NCBI GenBank assembly: GCA_028751875.1
Contig: CM054153.1
Location: forward strand, 10,931,636 to 10,995,635
Reading direction: 5' to 3'
From: Rapana venosa
Taxonomy: Eukaryota > Mollusca > Gastropoda > Neogastropoda > Muricidae
DNA length: 64,000 bases
Below the pieces are notes generated by a model. The model saw nothing but the letters and a program-made list of their open reading frames with translations. It was not told the origin of the DNA and made no database searches. Position numbers and translations under genes: made by a program. Below are positions 42,195-54,140 of the stretch, piece after piece; positions within the stretch are counted from its first letter, which is position 1, and each line of letters opens with the position of its first letter.

Positions 42195-44930
42195 AAGAAC
42201 TGCTCGTAGTAGAAATATTTTTTAGTGATGACAGGATCTCATCAAAAAACAAGAGCGACAAAAATCTGTATGGAAAGCAATCAGCATAGCTCATAAAAAC
42301 TCTCATGGCTACTACCTCTTTCTGTTAGAACGTTCTGTCTGCTGACGATAGTATAAACAAGGCATTTTGCTACAGTAGGGAACGGAAAAGGTTAATTCTA
42401 GCTAAACAATACAAATTTAATGATCTGTCTGCCACTTAAACACTTTTGTGGATCTGAAATGATACAATCTAAATATCAGTTTAATTTTATCACATGTTCA
42501 TGAAGTATACAAGATATTGTGTTCCCTAAAAACACTTGCAATATGCAAGGGGGCTTGGAGCAAGTCTTGACTAGTGTAAAATATTGTAAGGTTTGTCGCA
42601 CCATAATATCTGAGCATACTCAATACAGTTTATAATCTTTCAATTGAAAAATGTCATGTTTTCCTCTAGCTTTAGAGAAGCCAGAGTTTTGCCCCTTTTC
42701 AATCTGGTTGACCAAAAGATTCGCGCAAACTATAGACTCGATATTCAATCCTGTCTTCATGGTCTATGGGCCTCTTGAAAGCATTTAAGAATAACTTAGC
42801 TGTATTTGAGACAGAAATCACACAGCTGTCGCGCATCCTTAGAGGCAAGCGGATTTATGAAAACCATTCTTGTGTTACGTGATCTGCTTTACCTAATAGA
42901 ACAATGGCATGAAAATATTAACAATTATCTTTGTCTGGAGGTAGATTTGATTGTTATTGCTTGAGGTTTTGACACCACGCTGACCACGTCAGTATCTTCT
43001 AATAAAGAACTTGTTTTGTATGGCTTATGTTCAGATTCAGTTAGACTTATATTCTCATTTCTTAAGAAATAATAGGATCGGCACGGCAGTTCTTCAAGAT
43101 GTGCAATATCCTCCTTCTGCCAATAAAATATGGTTGTCCCCCTAGGGATCAGTTTTGGGCCAATTTTGTTTTTCTATCTTATTAATGAGCTTCCATTGAT
43201 ATTTCATCTTCTTTGTGAATATTTGGGGTCCCGCCCTATATGATACGCGACTATCAATACTACAGGGATAAAAAAGCTAAATGTTATATGTCATTATTCT
43301 ACGAAAAGATATAGATAAACTAAACTTCTTGGGCTTGATCTGTTCTGAACCCATGGCTCTTCATCTAAAAAATCTAAGTTTCATGATAGTCACAACGGAC
43401 AAAAAAGACAAAATATTAAAGTCTATGGTCAAAGGAAAGTCTGAAAAATTCCTGATCAGATTGTAGAAAGAGGGTTAAATAATCATAGCATTACTTGGCC
43501 TTAATGTAGACAATAATCTTTTCTGGTTGAGCCATATTTCATATTGTCAAAGGAAATGATCCCCAAAAGATATTTCAGCTCATAGAATAAAGCGCAATTC
43601 CGTTTGCTGAGCACACTTTGCGAAATAGTTGTGTCTATTTTATGGATACATACACCAGAATATTGATTGGCTTCAACTGTTGGGACCTGGCGAGTATAAA
43701 AGACTGCTTTTTTTAAAACGATCTAGCGAGTATTTACAGACGCTCCATGAATAATTATACTCCTTAAATCATACTAGTGCCAAATGAAGATTTACAAAAA
43801 AAACTCACAAAATTTGACCATTAATATCAGAAATGCCATTTCAATAAAGTCGTATTCATAGTCCAAGCTTATGAATACTCTTACGCCATCCTATTGTATG
43901 ATAAATTTGTTATCAGGTTCTTCGAGGCCCCCCCCCCACCGTATTCTATTTATTCCCTCGAGCCCACCCCAGGATAGACTTTATTTGCATGTCCACATCC
44001 TGTGCGTTTATTCAAGCGTAGTAAGCTAGAAACTTGTTGGAAACTAGATATTCTGATTTAGTGTCTAAAACAGGCATAGTTTTGTCTTCCTTTAGAAAAG
44101 GATTCACAGACAATCTTTTTGAATGATTATGATTGGATTTCAGTCGCTTTGTGTTCGCAATTCTATGAACTCTAGTAGTCATTGTAGCAGAGAACACATA
44201 AATTTCATCGGTCGCGCAATTATGTCGTAGTAGTCATTAAGTACACAAGTTCATGTAAGAGCGCGATTTACAATTCTCACGTCTCTTTGTGTGTTGTTTG
44301 TGTGTTTTGTTTTTGTTTTACTTTTCCGTTTCCTGTTGATCTATCTCTGTCTACACGTGTTTCGAATCAGTCTGTGAAGCCTAGTCCCCCCACCCCTCCC
44401 CTACTCTACTATGTCTTTGCTGTTTTTGTCGTGTCTAGTATGTCTCGTCTGCCTGTCTGAGTCTCTTTTGTCTGTGGTTTCTGTCTCTTCTGTAATGTGG
44501 TTTCTGAGTCGCGGTGGTTTTTTTTTTGTTTTTAGAAAATGTGTACTATCGTATGCATCTGTGTTTGTTTGTTTGTTTGTTGCTTCTGATCTTTCACTTC
44601 TACCATTGTTTCGCCTTGTATGACATTCATCGTCATTGTTATCTTGTGTTCTCTATTAATACTAGTGTTTTGCTTGATAAATAATCAATTTTGAATTTTC
44701 ATTTTGGTGTCTGTTAAACTGGGATAATGATTGTTTGTGCGTTGTTTGGGGGGGGAGGGGGTATTGTGTTGTATGTTGTGGCGCTTGTTGTTGTTTTTTG
44801 AGTGCGGTTAGTTTTGTTGGTTTTAGTTTTTTGTTTTGTTTGTGGAGGGGTTTTGAGTGGCATTGTGTAAAGAAGAACCCTGAGTCTTACTTACATTACT
44901 CTCAATAAAAGTTCGAGTTCGAGTTCCCTC
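42195..44930 (+). mobile_element. Same non-LTR retrotransposon, copy 2, running to the 3' end
   Basis: 42,195-43,790 matches 39,757-41,232 in order but with single-base insertions every few tens of bases. Motif A is near 42,950, motif B near 43,133, and ADDT is obscured. Beyond 43,790 it extends past the break of copy 1: a C-terminal region (short stretches such as YAILLYDKFVIRFFEAP and TLFACPHPV), then a 3' untranslated region to CAATAAAAGTTCGAG with a short TTCGAG repeat near 44,905-44,925, followed by CT. Not coding as it stands. Confidence 0.8.
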
Positions 44931-45741
44931 TCTCTCTCTCTCCTCTGTCTCTCCTCTTTCTCTCCCTCCTAACTCTATCGTCTCTAACTCTCTTACCACT
45001 TCTTCCCTCTATTTCTTCCCTCCTCTCTCTCTTCTCTCTCCCTCTCTTTCTCTCCCTACCTCTGTCTCTCTATCTTCTACTCTCCCTGTCTCACTCTCTA
45101 TCTCTCCCTTCACTCTCTCTTCCTCTCCCTCTCTTTTCGACTCTCTTACTCGCTCTCTTCTCTCTCCCTCTCTTTCTGTCTCCCTCTCTGACTCTCTCTC
45201 ATCTTCTAGACTCCCTCTCCCTACTCTCTTTTCTCTACCTTGCCCTCTCTCTCTCACTCTCTCTTCTCCTCTCGTTTCTGTCTCCCTCACTCTCTCTCTC
45301 TCCCCCCTCTCCCTCTCTTTCTCCCCTCCTCTCTCTCTCTCTCCCCTTCTCTTTCTTCCCGCAGCTCTCTGCTTCTCCGATCTCGTTGCATCTGCCCTCC
45401 TCACTCTCTCTCTCTCTCCCTCTCCACTCTCTTTCTCTCCTCCTCTCTCTCTCTCCTCTCCTCTTCTTTCTCTCCCTCACTCTCTCTCTCTCCTCCCTCT
45501 CTTTCTCTCCCTCAGCTCTCTCTCTCTCTCTCTGTGCCTCTGCCACTCACCTCTCTTCTCTTTTCTGGTTTCCCTCACTCTCCTCTGTCTCTTTGCTCCT
45601 CCCCTCACTCTCTCTCTCTTCTCTCTGTCTCGCTCTCTCTCTCTTTCTCTCCCTCCTCTCTACTCTCTCTATCTCTCTCTCTGCTGCTCTCTTCTCTCTC
45701 CTGCTCAGTCTCTCTCACACTCTGTCTCTCTCTCGTCTCTG

Positions 45742-45784
<43 letters not shown>

Positions 45785-45795
45785 CTCTCTGCTGA
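44926..45795 (+). repeat. 870-bp CT-rich block
   Basis: CT with many A, G and CTTT interruptions, starting exactly at the LINE tail. The irregularity is typical of error-rich reads over a CT tract. Ser/Leu and Arg/Glu frames are artefacts. Confidence 0.95.
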
Positions 45796-45828
45796 GCAGA
45801 TTAGGCGTCATCGTCAGGCTGACTTCTG

Positions 45829-45853
45829 ATTGGCTGGCATTTCATTGACGTCA
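45829..45853 (+). promoter_or_regulatory. CCAAT-type and CRE-type sites, adjacent
   Basis: CTGATTGGCT (inverted CCAAT, core 45,829-45,833) and palindromic TGACGTCA at 45,846-45,853, 12 bp apart. This is an arrangement seen in animal promoters, but no gene follows. Confidence 0.2.
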
Positions 45854-45904
45854 TTTCTTGTGTATTAGTGGAGCTGCAGGGGTGGTGTACAGATAAGCAC
45901 CCTT

Positions 45905-46065
45905 TACTACACCACACATAACTCACTCACACACACAACACACACACACACTCACACACACACACTCTCACACACACACACATCACACACACACACACAC
46001 ACAACTCTCACACACACACACTCACACACACACAACACACACACACACACACACACACACACATT
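45905..46065 (+). repeat. CA / CACT low-complexity repeat
   Basis: CA with CACTCA and CAACA interruptions. Confidence 0.93.
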
Positions 46066-46261
46066 CTTTCTAACTGAAAAACAAAAATCGTACCACTTTG
46101 TCTGGTTTTCGTCCATTTGTGGAGACTGGGAGGAAAGGGCAGTTGGCAGGGTAGAGGAGGGGGGAGTGGTGGGGGGGGGGGGCGAGGGTGTTGGTGGTGC
46201 TTAGAAAAAAATCAAAAATAGATGTCTCGCGCCTATAGCGGATAAGTGTTTTTAAATTTAT

Positions 46262-46690
46262 TTATTTAGATACTTTTATATCGAGGATATGGATAGTAGT
46301 GCTTCAATGTGCTTTTTACATCTCCACACAGTCCCGTGTGTTTGGCACGGTTTTTATAAATTTTTATCTGTCATTCTGTTCTACCACAGGGCTTGTACAT
46401 GGCCCCTTCTCTTACGAAAAAAAGCGGAGGAGTGAGAGAGGAGAGAGGAGGAAAATCGGATATACTGGGAAGCAGGGTTTTAACATGTGCGCAAGATATT
46501 CTGCGTACGTTTTGCACAGGGGACTCGTTTATAGTCTCATCGCGAAGGACTTTTGGGGAGAAGCGGATTGAGTCTGCAGCAAGTGTTGATAACTCCAGAG
46601 GAAAATATCCCCTTGAACGGGGAAGCGAACCCGGTCGTCATCAGATTAGTGAGCGGATGTGTTTCTTGAACCAGCGTTGGTATTATCCCC
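46262..46690 (-). mobile_element. SINE family A, full-length but indel-rich
   Basis: Same body and head order as 14,155-14,492 (GTCCTTCGCGATGAGACTAT, CAGAATATCTTGCGCACATG, and ..TTCGCTTCCCCGTTCAAGG at the head end), with extra bases throughout and a GAGAGAGG insertion near 46,430. Confidence 0.7.
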
Positions 46691-46812
46691 GTCCCTCTGT
46701 GCGTGTATTCTTAGTGCGCGGCCGCGTGTTCGCGTGTGTTTGTAGGGGGTAGGGGGGTTAGATTCTGACGTTTTTATGGGGGCACAGAACCTTCCCCCTT
46801 CATTCTTTCCCT

Positions 46813-46880
46813 ACCCCGTCAGGTCCCATGAGACCTTGGGGGTACCAGCGAAGATTTGCAACAGCTTCCTCACTCCCGGG
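46813..46880 (+). repeat. Interspersed repeat fragment (partner at 24,780)
   Basis: See 24,780-24,845 for the matching blocks. Class unknown. Confidence 0.45.
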
Positions 46881-47009
46881 GTTCTCTGCTTTCGTTACGT
46901 AAACTGTTCCACTCCAGAACTCAGAACTTCGTTCTTCCATAAAAAAACTTATTAGAATGGTTGACTTGGCATTTTTAGTTCAGATTTTCACTCAGTTCCT
47001 TATATTAAT

Positions 47010-47123
47010 TCTCCTCTCTCTCGCTCGCTCTCCTCTTTCTCTTCGCTCTCTTCTCTCTCTCTCTTCTCTCTCTCTCTCTCTCGCTCTCTTTCTCTCTCTC
47101 TCTGTCTCTCTCTCTCTCTCTCT

Positions 47124-47186
<63 letters not shown>

Positions 47187-47188
47187 TC
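47010..47188 (+). repeat. CT microsatellite
   Basis: CT with CTTC and CGCT interruptions, ending at the SINE body start. Confidence 0.95.
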
Positions 47189-47400
47189 ATGAGACTATAA
47201 ACCGTGTGCGAACGCACGCAAAACTAATTGTGCACACGTTAAAGCCTGTTCTGCTTTTCGTAAGAGTAGGCCATTGTGTGCCGGTGGGAACGGATGACAA
47301 AATTTACAAAACTGCATACACACGGGGCCTGGAAGTAAAAAAACAAAAGCACATCAGTGCTTATTCCATTATCCTTGAAATAAAAGAATAAAAAGAATCG
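47189..47400 (+). mobile_element. SINE family A, headless copy
   Basis: ATGAGACTATAAACCGTGTG, GAGTAGGCCATTGTGTGCCG, GGTGGGAACGGATGACAAAA, hairpin AAGCAC-ATCA-GTGCTT at 47,347-47,362, then TTGAAATAAAAGAATAAAAA. A clean copy, unlike its neighbours. Confidence 0.9.
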
Positions 47401-47408
47401 CTCTCTTT

Positions 47409-47498
47409 GTATGCGTGTGCGTGTGCATACGCGTGTGTATGTGTGTGTTGAGGGGGGGTAGGTTGTGGGGGAGGGGGGGGGGGGGGGGGGGGGGGGGG
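47409..47498 (+). repeat. GT/GC repeat and 26-base poly(G)
   Basis: GTGTGC and ACGCGTGTGT sequence, then G run at 47,473-47,498. Confidence 0.9.
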
Positions 47499-47519
47499 CA
47501 TATTTTAGTGTATACTTTC

Positions 47520-48540
47520 AAGAGTGCGGGGTCTTTTGTGTAGGCGGTAAATCAATCTACGAATGTGTGCTCTCCGTGCGTACATGCGAGCGTGTTCATT
47601 GCGTGTATTTTATTTTATTCTAACGGCATATACCGTGCGCAAGTGTGTGTGTGTGTGTGCGCGCGCGCAAAGTACGTGTGTGTTTGCGCGCACGCAGCTG
47701 TGTGTGTGTGCTATCGGCGAAGATCAAAGAGGGCAGAAACATGCAGCTCATCAGCAGGCAAAACTCCCAACAGGTCAGCAGGCGACATTAAAAGCCACCG
47801 CGTTCATGAAGAATGCAGAAGAAAATAAAAGAAATACCCGTGCAAGACGACATAGTAGAAAAATACTGCCAAACATGTACCACAATCTCCTGAGGTTCTC
47901 CAGATTAAGTTAACAATCTGGATACCACAGCTCCCCACCCTCCCTCAACGCTCCCCCCCTCCACGTCAGACACACACACAAGCACACTGTTTTTTTCTTT
48001 AGCTGTTTATTCGTGTACCATCCCCCACTAACTATCAGATCCTATACATCAACCCGTCATGACCTAAAGGTCTGGTCAGGGTCCAGTTAGGTACGAGGTC
48101 ACTGCCTTTCACTCTGGTATTGAAACAAAATCATGCAGCTGTGGCAGATTGGCTGCTAGAGGGACTCGTTGGTTCGCATCTTCATTAATCCCTGAACAAG
48201 TACTCTATATGGCACAGACCTGAAATTGTCTGGGGTTCGGTCTAATGCGGTAAGTAGTTAACCTGTGGCACGATTTTCTTTTTTTGGAACTATACCTTGG
48301 GAGTAAAAACCTGTGAATTGAAAGAGAAACGGGGTGGTGTTAGGGTTTTAATAACTCCCTTTGAGAATTCCCGGCAAATGCCCCATCGAAATGACTTTTA
48401 CAGAAAGTAGTTGATAGAAATGACATCAGTCAGGAAGTCAAGTCAGTCGCTATCCGGTTCATTTATTAATTATAATTTTTTCATTTCGTTTTCATTATGG
48501 TATGACACTTTGTAAATCTCAGACGGAAAGATATTCTCTA
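47520..48540. other. No recognised gene
   Basis: A GTGTGCGCGCG stretch lies at 47,644-47,670. Frames of 87-116 codons around 47,563 are mostly GT-derived. A weak B-box-like GTTGGTTCGCATCTT is at 48,169. Nothing else recognised. Confidence 0.35.
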
Positions 48541-48544
48541 GGAG

Positions 48545-48725
48545 TGAACAGATATCGGGTGCTCTCACCGGGATGAGCGCGTTTGCCACAAGGCAGCGCC
48601 CATCCATTTTTTGTCCCTGTCAAGTGAACGCGTATTTGCTTCTCTATGAGTCGTGGCTTTTTTCCTACAGAATTTTCCCGGGGGCAATCTCTTGTTGCGT
48701 GGGTTCTTTTACGTGCTGCTAAAAT
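48545..48725 (-). mobile_element. SINE-like repeat, family B, second copy
   Basis: GAGCGCGTTTGCCACAAGGC, AGCGCCCATCCATTTTTTGT, TCCTACAGAATTTTCCCGGG, TTGTTGCGTGGGTTCTTTTA, CGTGCTGCTAAA follow the same order as 1,180-1,355. Confidence 0.7.
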
Positions 48726-51380
48726 AATTATGTTTAAAGCAAACGTATTGGCCTCGGTTCTGCTTTCTCGTTTCTTATTTGCTTTTCTAGTTATTCTCGT
48801 TGTTTTTCTTATTCTTTGCTCTTTTTTCTTTTGTTTTGAGGTGCGTGGGGGGAGGTTTTTTATATCATCCTCTGTCTCGCGTTGCCGCTGCGCTCTGTAA
48901 GAAGCCATTTCAGTTAGTCTGTCGTGGGAGAAGTGATGCTTTTGCGGTTTCGGCGCGCTATTTTTGTATTGGTAGAAAATTCATCTTTGCACTTGAAAGT
49001 GATTGGCTCTGTCAGCCTCTGGAGCAGCTCTGACTGGGCTGCGCATTGTTGTCTATTTCTTAAGAGACACGCGCGCTGTGCGCCGGTGGTCGTTGCACTC
49101 GCGCAAATGTAATTTTGTATTTGTTTTCTATGGTGAGATGTATGTGTTTTTGTTGTTGTTGGGTGTTGATGTGTGTGTGTGTCTGTCTGAGCGCGCACAC
49201 CATTGGGACAGCTACACGGATGACAAAATTGTCTGTTTCTATGGATGTCTTGTGTGTGAGTGTGTGTGTAATGTGTGTCGTGTTGAGTAGTGCAGCGCTA
49301 GAGCGTGGTCGCATCATTGTTGTTGCGCACGCGCACACCTGTGCCGCAGCCAATGGAAAAAGTACGGATGAACAGCGAAGGACAGACAGAAATAGTATGA
49401 CCACCGGGGATGTCTGCTGCAGCCTGGAGTTATAAAAATGGTCGTGTAATCCTGGACAGTCGCAGACGTTAGATAGAATATAGCTCCCTTCTTCCTTAGG
49501 GCCAGTGAAGAAGAGGGCCTCCACTGTCTCCTGTCTCTTTCATCAGTGCGCTGAAAGACGGTAAGTGTCGGGGAGTGAGGGCGGATGGGATTGGGGCTGG
49601 GGTTAAGATAGGAAGGGTGGGGACATTTTTTTGGATATAAAGAAGAGACGAATAATGAGAGAGAGGAGAGACGAGATATGGCAATATAGAGAGAGAGAGG
49701 AGAGAGAGAGACGATGTAGTTGAAAAGAGGAGAAGTTGGTAGTGGAGGAGAGAGGATGGACAATAGAGTACAAGAGGAGTACGAGGTGGAGAGAACAAGG
49801 TCAGTGACAATGCAATGAGCCATGACAAATTTTTTATTTCGTGGATAAATGAATAAGCACTCATGTGGCTTTTTTACATCCGATTCCCCGCCTCGTTCCG
49901 GTGTTAGGGATTACATCTTCTCTATAATTAAAGTAAGACCCTATTTATCTTAAAACCTGTCTCACATTGTAATAAACACTGGGGATAAATGAACCCTTGT
50001 TTCAAAACAGCTCCCTCCACATTCAAAAAACCCTCCCTCCCGCCCCGCCCCCGCCCCCCACTAAGCGAAGCAAATTAAAGAGGAAATCCTAAGAAATCGC
50101 CCCGCACCCTGTACCCCCCTCGCAGACCCCCAAAAGAACGCCTAACCAAACTTCTACAAAACAAGAACAAACAGTAGAAGAGAAGGGAAAGTGAGAGGTA
50201 GTAGTGGAGCGGAAGAGAGATGAAGGGGGATTAGGTTTTTAGGGTGGTTAGGTTGAAGAGAAAAGGAGAGAGGTAAGTCGTGGAGAGAGAGAGAGAGAGA
50301 AGTGGGATAGGTATGGTATTAGCAACAAAGAGATGTTTAACTTTGGAGAATTATCTCTGCCACTCCTTAATTCTGTGTATTTATATTGTGCTTGGCTGTG
50401 TTGGGTATAGGTGTCCCAGTTGGGTATGTGTGTGTGCGTGTGTTGTGTGTGTGTATGCCTGTTGTGCTGCCTGTTCTGAGAGAGAGAGAGAGACAATGCA
50501 AATTCTTTATTTCGAGAGATAATGAATAAGCACTCATGTGCTTTTTTTTACATCGAGTCCCCGCCCGTAGGAGATTACATCTTAATAATGAACCCAATAC
50601 TCAAACTCTTACACGAGTAGTAGAGAGAAACAATAGGATTGGGGCATCGGGGGGGGAATTTAAACAACAAATAAAACCAAATAAAAGAAAAAAACCATCC
50701 CAAAACCACCCCTCCACCAAAAAGACAAGACCAACAAACAACCAAAACAAGTCAAACAAACCTAAAGAAAAAAATCAACAAAAAATCCACCAAAAAATAA
50801 CAAAAATAAGGACAAAAAAGAAGTGAAAGAAAGTAAAAGAGAAAAAACCGCAAAAAGGCTCTGCTAAAGACTTTAAAGTCATAAAAATATGAACTCTTCA
50901 CATTGTAAAATGGTTACACACATAGTTGATTACACGTTTGAACTGTTCAAGATATTGAAATGAGACATTCACTAGAACTCAAAGTACACCCAACGCAAGC
51001 CCAATCTGTTAATATCTGGAAAAAATATAGAGGTATGACTCGCAAGTCCTGTCTATCATAGGATACAGCAATCAACTATAATGTGATAAGCAAAACAAGT
51101 TATAAAGGACCGAGAATGAGAGAGGGGAGGAGATGAGATGAGGGAGGAGAGAGGAGTGCGTCGTGACGTTTAGAAATTTTGAGTTGAGTGTTCCGAGTTG
51201 GAGAGGTGAAGAGAGTGAGAGTTGAAAGAGAGAAAATAGTGAGAAAGAACGCGTGGGATCTGTGTCTGAGCCTAAGCCCCTGTGCTTTGAGGCATTTTTC
51301 AGAGAAAAACCCAGACGTTGTCAGGGACAATAATTGTTTTTTTGTGTGTGTCTGATTTCGACTTTGAGGACTTTTTCTCC

Positions 51381-51383
<3 letters not shown>

Positions 51384-51452
<69 letters not shown>

Positions 51453-51512
51453 CTCTGCGCTCTTCTGTTTTCTCTCTCTCTCTCTCTCTCTCTCGCTTCT
51501 CTCTCTCTCTCT
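51384..51512 (+). repeat. CT microsatellite
   Basis: CT with a few interruptions, then CACA to about 51,556. Counterpart of 60,474-60,641. Confidence 0.95.
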
Positions 51513-52542
51513 CACACAACACACACACCCACACACACCACACACACCACACACATAATCAGCAAAACTCAAACTGGAACTATTCCCTCGACTATTTTTT
51601 TTTCGTTAGGCTTACAACGCAAGAGTTGTGTCATAGTTGTTCAGTGCAGCTTGTTCGCTTCCTTTGCTGGTGGGAAAGTGGGAAAAAGCATCCTGTCCCT
51701 GGGTGTGTTCTTCCAGTCCTGCGCTGTCCTCAGTGGTTTGATGTCCCACCCTTGAGTGTACGGTTTGTAGGGACCACTGTTGGTCAAGCGGTCAGTCGCC
51801 AGATCCTGATGAGTGCGCCGAGTGAAGTGTCGTCGCTTCAGGAACTGGACAGTTTGTGGTTACCACCACCCCACACGAGAGGCGGGTGTTGGTCATAGGG
51901 TTTTTGTGCTGTTTGTCGGAGGCGGGATTTTGATGGTGGCGGGTAGCTGCAGGTTCCTCTCTTGTGTTGTCGTGTGTGGGGGGGGGGGGGGGGGAGGGAG
52001 TTTTTTTAATTTTAATTTTAGATTCATTTATAGTCGACGATAATGGAAATAAGCAGTCTTATGTGCCTTTTTTTAGTTCGCGCAAGTCCCCGTTGAGTTG
52101 TTGATTTGCGGTTTTGTTAATTCTGTCATGTTCCCACCGGCACCCACAATGGCCCTACTCTTACGAAAAGCGGATCAGGAATTAACGTGGTGTTCGCAAG
52201 ATGTTGCTGCGTGCGTTCGCACCACGGGGCTCGGTTTATGTCTCATCGAAGGACTTTGAACATTCAGTTCGATTTTTTTGTTCAAATGGGAAGAAGGGCG
52301 AGACTGGAATCGAATCAGAACCTCACGGTTGAACTTGTTGGCAGAGCGAAAGTCCTTAACCATTCTGCCACCTTCCTTCCTGTGTGTATGTGTGTGTGGC
52401 CGAGGGGGGGGTGGGGGAGGGGTGGGTAGCATAGAAGTGTGTTTGTGGGTTGTTGGAAAAGAACATGTGTGTTTGTGCATATGTGTGGGAGATCTTCAGT
52501 TTGAACGTACTATTCACATTTTTAGTGATTTTAGACAGGAAA

Positions 52543-52680
52543 AAATGTGTGTGTGTGTGTGTGTGTTGTGTGTGTGTGTGTCGGTGTGTGTGTGTGTTGT
52601 GTTGTGTGAGTGTGTTGTGTGTGTTGTGTGTGTGGGTGTGTTGTGTGTGTTTGATGAGAGATAGAGAGAGAAGAGAGAGA
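52543..52680 (+). repeat. GT microsatellite then GA
   Basis: GTGTGTTGTG-type repeat, then GAGA. Counterpart of 61,518-61,653. Confidence 0.93.
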
Positions 52681-53804
52681 GAGAGAGATATCCACAGGAC
52701 TTGCAGAGCTATGGTACAGAGTCAGAGCCAATGTCATGGCGAGCAGGGCAGCCTCGTGGTCAGAAGCGTCCGTGAGTAATGATGGAACATCCCGGGTAAG
52801 CCCGAACTACCACTGAGACACCCCTTGGAGGGGGGTGTTTCCCCCTGGAGTTATTCTCTTCAGTTACCAAACTCCATCCCTTGACAGTTCTTAGCGGATG
52901 AGACTATTGCCCTGGCCCCGTGTGTGCTGAACGCACGCAGAAACATTTCGCACACGTTAAAACCCACTCACAGCGCTTTCGATAAGAGGAGGCAAGTAAA
53001 GGCCACAGTGGAACGGGTTGACAGAGTGTTGTCATAAAATGGGTAAACACTGGTGTTCTGGTGTTCAGACCACCATCCCCATAAGAGGACTGTAGGCTAC
53101 CTTCACGTAGATGGAAGAAACAAAAAAAGGGCTATCCCTGTATGTAAAAAAGGAAGAACTTTTGGTATGCAAAAAGATTAATCTCTGTATGCAAACAGGA
53201 TCCTATGTTGCGAACATCCTAGCTCTAACTAGGAACGGGGAAATAAACCAAAAAACCAACCAGTCTTAAACCATGGTTAAACAATGTCTGAAAAAGGGAG
53301 GGTCAGCAAAGGCTTGAACCGCAATGGGTCCTGTGCAGACCATTGTCTGGTCATGAATGTCATCTTCCCGTAACCACTAAGTACTTTGTTCTTCCATCCT
53401 TCCTCTCCCCTCCACCATAACCACCCCGACCACCCCTTTGGAAAGTTTGGTATCCACCTACATAGCAGATCATCTTGCAGATTTTTTAAAGATTATAATT
53501 ATGTTTCACACGTATATGTACCATGATGAATAGAAAGAGAATAGAACTATCAGAGAAAAGTTAGCTAAAGTAATATAATGCGATGTGCGATGAAGCAGTT
53601 CTCTTGTTTGGTTGTGGTGGTTGTTGGTCGGGCTGTTGTATGCTTGTTGTTGTGCTGTGTGTGGTGTGTTGGTGATAAGATTGTGAGGCAGTAAATGGAA
53701 GCGGTTCAATTATTCAGGGGGGAATTCTGGCATCGTGGAAGCGTTTGACACGGGGGTTGTTTTTTTATTCCTTCTCTGCTTTTTACTCTCTTTGCCTAAT
53801 GTCT

Positions 53805-53869
53805 GTCTGTCTGTCTATCTCTCCTCTCTACATCTCTCTTTCCATCTCTCTCTTTCTTTCTTTCTGCTC

Positions 53870-53906
<37 letters not shown>

Positions 53907-54084
53907 TCTCTCTCTCTCTCTGTTCGCTCCTCTTTCTCTCTTTTTCTTTCTTTCTTTCGGTCGTGCTCCTCTTGCTCTCTCTTTTTCTTTCTTTTTTCTA
54001 CCCTCTTCTTTCTTTCGCTTTCTGTTTCTCTCTCTCTCTTTCTTTCTTGTTTGCTCCTCTCTCTCTGCTCCCGTCTCTCCGTCT

Positions 54085-54118
<34 letters not shown>

Positions 54119-54140
54119 TTCTCTTCTCTCTCTCTCTCGT
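53805..54140 (+). repeat. CT / CTTT low-complexity block
   Basis: Counterpart of 62,705-63,040. Confidence 0.95.

Noticed and set aside
39245..44930. Active retrotransposon
   Set aside because: Both copies have multiple frameshifts and copy 1 lacks most of the endonuclease; no intact frame exists.
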